Shown: positions 12,311-12,465 of the stretch, one piece after another
Layout of the letters: each line of letters starts with the position of its first letter
Position numbering within the stretch: position 1 is the first letter of the stretch
Assembly: GCA_036512155.1 (NCBI GenBank)
Contig: DATCBD010000086.1
Coordinates: forward strand, 1 to 12,465
Origin: Palsa-739 sp036512155
GTDB taxonomy: Bacteria; Actinomycetota; Thermoleophilia; Gaiellales; Gaiellaceae
Direction of reading: 5' to 3'
Length of the DNA stretch: 12,465 nt
Translations under genes and position numbers: made by a program
The notes under the pieces: generated by a model
What the model was told of the DNA's origin: nothing
Databases searched by the model: none
What the model saw: only the letters and a program-made list of their open reading frames with translations

Positions 12311-12316
12311 GTGAAC

Positions 12317-12465
12317 ATGGCCGTGACCGGTGCACCTGAGCTCCTGATCGTCATGGGAGCAAACGCGTCTCCCGAGCAGGTGGACGACGTCGTGGCGCGC
12401 CTCGAGGAGGCCGGCTGCGGCGCGGTCGTCACTCCGGGCCGTGAGGCGACCGTGATCGGCGCCAT
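12317..12465 (+). CDS. aroF: DAHP synthase (3-deoxy-7-phosphoheptulonate synthase), N-terminal part
   Basis: Only the first 49 codons and two bases lie in the window. The translation MAVTGAPELLIVMGANASPE continues QVDDVVARLEEAGCGAVVTP and GREATVIGA. This matches the N-terminal ferredoxin-like regulatory domain of the AroF-type (Thermotoga-like) DAHP synthases: a first strand LLIVMGANAS, a helix with VDDVVARLEEAG, and a strand-turn TPGREATVIGA that usually precedes GD and the catalytic barrel. The enzyme joins phosphoenolpyruvate and erythrose 4-phosphate at the entry to the shikimate pathway, and this N-terminal domain often mediates feedback control. The catalytic part is not visible. ATG 12317 is favoured over ATG 12353 because it keeps the first strand and has TAAGCT 6 bases upstream. 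The gene diverges from trpS, which uses tryptophan, an end product of the same pathway. Confidence 0.75.
   Translation, partial: MAVTGAPELLIVMGANASPEQVDDVVARLEEAGCGAVVTPGREATVIGA

Noticed and set aside
12126..12316. T-box riboswitch or trp-type attenuator upstream of trpS
   Set aside because: No Trp-codon-rich leader peptide, no T-box-like sequence and no terminator with U-tract was found, and trpS seems leaderless, leaving no room for a leader RNA.
12126..12335. N-terminal extension of TrpS by 70 codons, starting at 12335
   Set aside because: The extra residues translate the palindromic gap and do not resemble TrpS; the family N-terminus begins at the ATG at 12125.

Overview
The window is a GC-rich, densely packed stretch of bacterial chromosome. 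GTG starts are frequent, gaps are short and no transposase is visible. Conserved housekeeping genes (typA, lgt, scpA, scpB, an rluB-type pseudouridine synthase, trpS and the start of a DAHP synthase gene) sit beside secreted proteins, an LLM-class flavin oxidoreductase, a VOC protein, a GYD protein and a DUF3054 protein. Base composition, the actinobacterial-type Lgt motifs and the many apparently leaderless starts suggest an actinobacterium, perhaps a deep lineage such as Thermoleophilia. That placement is inference.

Layout, left to right. Bases 1-756 (+) are the 3' end of a probable secreted beta-sandwich protein. typA (782-2617, +) follows and converges, with no spacer at all, on a small secreted protein (2618-3244, -). 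A VOC protein (3301-3738, -) and an LLM oxidoreductase (3777-4790, +) diverge from a 38-bp gap. A 65-residue UBA-like protein (4818-5015, +), lgt (5043-5921, +), scpA (5933-6685, +) and scpB (6664-7266, +) form a co-directional run. A GYD/DUF3054 pair on the minus strand (7304-7926) separates scpAB from the pseudouridine synthase (7950-8633, +). A large secreted alkaline-phosphatase-superfamily protein (8716-11082, +) converges on trpS (11088-12125, -). A DAHP synthase gene starts at 12317 (+) and runs off the window.

Two themes stand out. First, at least eight genes have a TANNNT-like -10 element 5-9 bases before the start codon and no Shine-Dalgarno sequence, which is the signature of leaderless transcripts. 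Only the UBA-like gene, scpB and the phosphatase-like gene have clear ribosome binding sites. Convergent pairs have almost no spacer, so terminator-like hairpins lie inside coding ends; one encodes the C-terminal tail of TrpS.

Second, the 191-bp gap between trpS and the DAHP synthase gene is almost filled by a 168-bp nearly concentric palindrome. Its outer arms (36/37 bp, one mismatch and one extra base) place the same sequence upstream of both divergent genes, and its centre is a perfect 11-bp hairpin. Both genes belong to aromatic amino-acid metabolism. The palindrome could be a shared dyad control region or a MITE-like mobile repeat that brought promoter sequence with it. It is the most unusual structure here.

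No tRNA, rRNA, CRISPR array or complete insertion sequence was seen, and no gene-free stretch exceeds 300 bases.
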